Of a stretch of DNA of 7,512 bases, positions 4,940-7,512 are shown one piece after another. Location: contig CAKPSA010000060.1 in the NCBI GenBank assembly GCA_934183145.1, positions 1 to 7,512 on the forward strand, read 5' to 3'. How positions within the stretch are numbered: the stretch's first letter is position 1; each line of letters opens with the position of its first letter. The translations under genes and the position numbers were made by a program. This DNA is from an uncultured Veillonella sp. Lineage in GTDB: Bacteria > Bacillota > Negativicutes > Veillonellales > Veillonellaceae. The notes beneath the pieces were generated by a model. The model was not told the DNA's origin. It saw only the letters and a program-made list of their open reading frames with translations, and searched no databases.

Positions 4940-6331
4940 TTAGATTGATTCATCTGCTGCATTTAAGAACGCAACATAGCATTGTTTTGCCTCGTAAATA
5001 TCCGCTTTGGATGTAACCTCCCACGGAGCATGCATGCTAAGCACAGCCACGCCACAGTCGATAACATTCATTCCATATAAGGCCATGATATACGCAATGG
5101 TACCACCACCGCCGAGATCAACCTTACCAAGCTCGGCAGTTTGGTATGTTACATTGTTAGATTCCATGACATGACGAATAAAGCCCATATATTCAGCATT
5201 CGCATCATTGGAACCAGATTTACCACGAGAACCAGTAAATTTATTGAATACAACACCCATACCTAAGTAAGATGCATTTTTCTTTTCAAAAGCAGATGCA
5301 TATAGCGGGTCATAGCCAGCACTAACATCGGAAGATAACATACGAGAATTTTCCAATGTGCGACGTACACTTACAGAGTTAGGTTTTCCTATTAGGGTAA
5401 GTACTTCTGCTACTGCATTTTCAAAGAAACGAGATTGCATACCTGTAGCGCCCACAGAACCAATTTCCTCTTTATCTACAAGCAAGCAACAAGTTGTGCG
5501 TTTTACATTGTCTACTTCAAGCATAGCCACTAAAGATGTGTACGCACATACACGGTCGTCTTGGCCATAGGCCATTACCATGGAACGGTCAAAGCCCATA
5601 TCACGAGCCTTGCCTGCTGGTACGATTTCGAGTTCCGCAGATAATAAATCACGTTCTACAAAACCATATTCTTTTTCAAGAAGGTTATTAATAAATTTAG
5701 TAACCCCTTCTTTTTCTTCATCTTTCACAGGACGACTGCCGATGAGTAAATCGAGGGCCTCCCCTTCGATTACCTTCGCAGCATTCTTTTGCATTTGTTC
5801 TTGGCCCAAATGAGGTAACAAGTCAGTAATGCAGAATACAGGGTCATTTTCTTTATCACCAATATTAATGTTGATACGAGTGCCATCTGTTTTAACTACA
5901 ACGCCATGAATAGCAAGAGGCATGGCAACCCAATGGTATTTTTTAATACCCCCATAGTAGTGAGTATCCCAAAATACAAGATTACTATCTTCATATTGTG
6001 GGTTTTGCTTTACATCGATACGTGGAGAATCAATATGAGCACCTAAAATATTCATACCCAATTCAATATCGTCAGTACCAATGTTAAATAAAGCAATAGA
6101 TTTATCCATATGTGTGTAATAAATCTTGTCACCCGCTTTGATTGGTGTATTGGATTTAATAATATCTTTTAAGTTTACATATCCTTTTGCTTCTGCAAAT
6201 TCAACGGCTTGTACAACGCATTCACGTTCTGTTTTACCATTATCTAAAAATTGACGATATGTATCACTTAAGGCATATACCTTTTCCATTGTGGCATCAT
6301 CATAATTATGCCAAGCATATTTACGTTCCAT
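4940..6331 (-). CDS. M18 family zinc aminopeptidase
   Basis: This 463-residue cytosolic metallo-exopeptidase removes N-terminal residues from peptides. It has the M18 signatures in order: AHIDSPR (98-104, His99 a metal ligand and Asp101 beside it), YGGIKKYHW (126-134), GQDDR (256-260, bridging Asp), DKEEIGS (286-292, catalytic and metal-binding glutamates), SSDVSAGYDP (333-342, metal-binding Asp335), GSNDANAEY (373-381), and SMHAPWE (432-438, metal-binding His434). Ligand roles are assigned from the family. Length is normal for M18, and such enzymes usually form dodecameric tetrahedral particles. The ATG at 6331 follows AAAGGA (6343-6338) with 6 nt spacing. It lies 70 nt after the exonuclease gene, and I found no convincing promoter in that gap. 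It probably helps recycle amino acids from peptides, alongside the nearby importer. Confidence 0.95.
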   Translation of the reverse strand: MERKYAWHNYDDATMEKVYALSDTYRQFLDNGKTERECVVQAVEFAEAKGYVNLKDIIKSNTPIKAGDKIYYTHMDKSIALFNIGTDDIELGMNILGAHIDSPRIDVKQNPQYEDSNLVFWDTHYYGGIKKYHWVAMPLAIHGVVVKTDGTRININIGDKENDPVFCITDLLPHLGQEQMQKNAAKVIEGEALDLLIGSRPVKDEEKEGVTKFINNLLEKEYGFVERDLLSAELEIVPAGKARDMGFDRSMVMAYGQDDRVCAYTSLVAMLEVDNVKRTTCCLLVDKEEIGSVGATGMQSRFFENAVAEVLTLIGKPNSVSVRRTLENSRMLSSDVSAGYDPLYASAFEKKNASYLGMGVVFNKFTGSRGKSGSNDANAEYMGFIRHVMESNNVTYQTAELGKVDLGGGGTIAYIMALYGMNVIDCGVAVLSMHAPWEVTSKADIYEAKQCYVAFLNAADESI

Positions 6332-6377
6332 AATCTATCCTTTCTATAAGCTCACACTCTAACCATTACGGCTCTAT

Positions 6378-6401
6378 TGTTGTGAACCTGTATTAACAAC
6401 A
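6378..6401. repeat. Short inverted repeat TGTTGT-N12-ACAACA
   Basis: Six-bp arms at 6378-6383 and 6396-6401 lie directly after the exonuclease stop codon and about 50 bp upstream of the aminopeptidase start. The stem is A+T rich and weak as RNA, with no T-run, so it is not a terminator. It might be a protein site, or chance. Confidence 0.25.
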
Positions 6402-7385
6402 TTATTTTTGGCGGTCCTTTTCAAGTTCCGCCTTGCGAAATTCTAAATATTTTCGCTCTTTTTCTCGATTGATTTCAGACTTCTGAGTATATAGAGAACG
6501 AATTTCGTCCGTACAATGAGTTAATACCTTTGTAACGTAGAATTTAGTACTACCGGACTTAATCGTATATTTTCCAACTTTTAATTGCACTGCAAAATCG
6601 CCGTGTTTCGGACAAACGCCGATGGCGAGATGCTTGTCCCCTTGTAATCGTTCTGGCCGAGTCATTTCTAACCGTGTCTGACAATATGGACAGAACGATA
6701 ATCGAACACGTCGATCATGAACGATACGCTTCTTCTCAGGGAAGTTTTCATACATAAAAAATGTCAAAATCGGTGGATATAAGAAAGGATTATTGCTTTC
6801 CTTTCGAATTTGATCATAATGTAAAATACCTTGTGGTATATCTAATTTTTGACATATATGTGCCGTAAACACAGCATCATGTAACGCATTATGAGCTGAT
6901 AAATGCTCGGTAGATATATTGAGGTCCTCCATAGCATGAGCCACAGAATACTGTTGACTTGTACCATATCGCTGATACGCATAAATCATCTGTGCATCAA
7001 CCCATTGATCATAGGATAAAGCTTTCATCCTATGAAGCATGAGATTTTCACGCAATATGAGAATGTCATCAGATCCCCAAGATAACAGCATATACTCATC
7101 ACCACACCAGTTTTGAAAGTACTGCATAGCAGTCTTAAATGGTACACCATGATCGAGTTCTCGAGACGTAATACCTGTCAATTCACGAACATGTTTGTGC
7201 ATCCGTGGCAGATATTGTGGTTTGATGAACATTGTAAAATGATCTACAATGTCCATCTTTTCATTCAGTTTTACCGCTCCGATTTGAATGATTTCCCCTG
7301 TTAGCGGCATTTTAGTGCGTTTCATAAAGCTAATATCATTGCTATAGGGTTGATTCCACTCTAAATCAAATACAATATAGTTCAT
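6402..7385 (-). CDS. DEDDh-type 3'-5' exonuclease with zinc-finger-like C-terminal extension
   Basis: The N-terminal 185 residues form a DnaQ-like exonuclease domain. Exo I is FDLEWN with Asp7 and Glu9, Exo II is WGSDD (103-107, Asp106 or Asp107), and Exo III is HNALHDA (165-171) with His165 and Asp170, so all catalytic positions are present. The style is close to KapD/ERI-1-like exonucleases, which process RNA or DNA 3' ends. Beyond this core are about 140 more residues with CPYC (232-235) and CPKH (258-261), a likely zinc site, and a highly charged helical tail (302-327). KapD of Bacillus has about 205 residues and lacks such a long tail. The start must precede Asp7, so the ATG at 7385 is the natural choice, although it has no recognisable ribosome binding site. 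It begins 4 nt after the upstream stop codon, which suggests translational coupling. The substrate is unknown. Confidence 0.88.
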   Translation of the reverse strand: MNYIVFDLEWNQPYSNDISFMKRTKMPLTGEIIQIGAVKLNEKMDIVDHFTMFIKPQYLPRMHKHVRELTGITSRELDHGVPFKTAMQYFQNWCGDEYMLLSWGSDDILILRENLMLHRMKALSYDQWVDAQMIYAYQRYGTSQQYSVAHAMEDLNISTEHLSAHNALHDAVFTAHICQKLDIPQGILHYDQIRKESNNPFLYPPILTFFMYENFPEKKRIVHDRRVRLSFCPYCQTRLEMTRPERLQGDKHLAIGVCPKHGDFAVQLKVGKYTIKSGSTKFYVTKVLTHCTDEIRSLYTQKSEINREKERKYLEFRKAELEKDRQK

Positions 7386-7389
7386 ATGT

Positions 7390-7512
7390 TTATTTCGATT
7401 CTGAAAGTAACGTTTCCGCTGCTTTAATAACCTGCTCTTCAGAAATTACGGACAAGCCTTTATAATTTCCTTCTTTAATAATTTGTTTCATACTTTTACC
7501 AATCTCGTATGA
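7390..7512 (-). CDS. C-terminal 40 residues of an unrecognised protein (partial)
   Basis: A reading frame open from the right edge of the window encodes 40 residues. It begins SYEIGKSMKQ and ends in LLSESK at a TAA (7392-7390). The charged, helix-friendly composition and the 4-nt gap to the exonuclease start suggest the tail of the preceding operon gene. An internal ATG (7491) has no ribosome binding site, so a stand-alone 33-residue gene is unlikely. No function can be assigned from this fragment. Confidence 0.6.
   Translation of the reverse strand, partial: SYEIGKSMKQIIKEGNYKGLSVISEEQVIKAAETLLSESK

Noticed and set aside
5358..5813. Two plus-strand open frames opposite the aminopeptidase
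   Set aside because: Both are antisense to conserved M18 motifs, with no ribosome binding site or recognisable protein features.
1..7512. Mobile element, CRISPR array, tRNA or rRNA
   Set aside because: No transposase, integrase, regularly spaced repeats, terminal inverted repeats or tRNA/rRNA-like sequence was seen; the gaps between genes are short and accounted for.

Overview
The window is low-G+C, Gram-positive-type bacterial DNA, and every convincing gene reads on the minus strand. AGGAGG-type ribosome binding sites, the rpsO-pnp order, a lipoprotein-anchored ABC importer and the protein sequences together suggest a Negativicutes member such as Veillonella. That assignment is a judgement from sequence feel and gene content; no database search was possible.

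In transcription order (right to left), the first group is a processing/degradation cluster. It has the last 40 codons of an unrecognised gene (7512-7390), a DEDDh 3'-5' exonuclease with a zinc-finger-like C-terminal extension (7385-6402), an M18 metallo-aminopeptidase (6331-4940) and an unrecognised acidic 125-residue protein (4889-4512). A stable hairpin without a U-tract sits between the aminopeptidase and the small gene, so partial co-transcription is plausible.

The second group is a complete ABC importer operon of the TrpXYZ-like family (COG2984/COG4120/COG1101 type). It starts from a good sigma-70-type promoter (4448-4420) whose -35 box lies inside a perfect inverted repeat. The order is lipoprotein binding protein 1, lipoprotein binding protein 2, permease, ATPase, then an intrinsic terminator at 702-683. 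The two binding proteins are tandem paralogues of equal length, about two thirds identical by hand alignment. They differ most in one loop near residues 248-262, so they probably feed one permease with different, possibly aromatic amino-acid-like, ligands.

The third group is the rpsO-pnp locus. A strong promoter (659-631) and a foldable leader precede rpsO (534-268), which ends in a strong terminator. A leader region of about 230 bp follows, with an extended -10 motif, a 14-bp terminator-like hairpin and a second -10 candidate, ahead of the first 12 codons of pnp (37-1). This matches the general rpsO-terminator-promoter-hairpin-pnp plan known from other bacteria, where both genes are autoregulated.

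Most of the window is ordinary housekeeping and transport. I see no clear new multi-gene system. The points most worth checking are the duplicated binding proteins, the operator-like repeat over the importer promoter, and the double-hairpin rpsO-pnp spacer.
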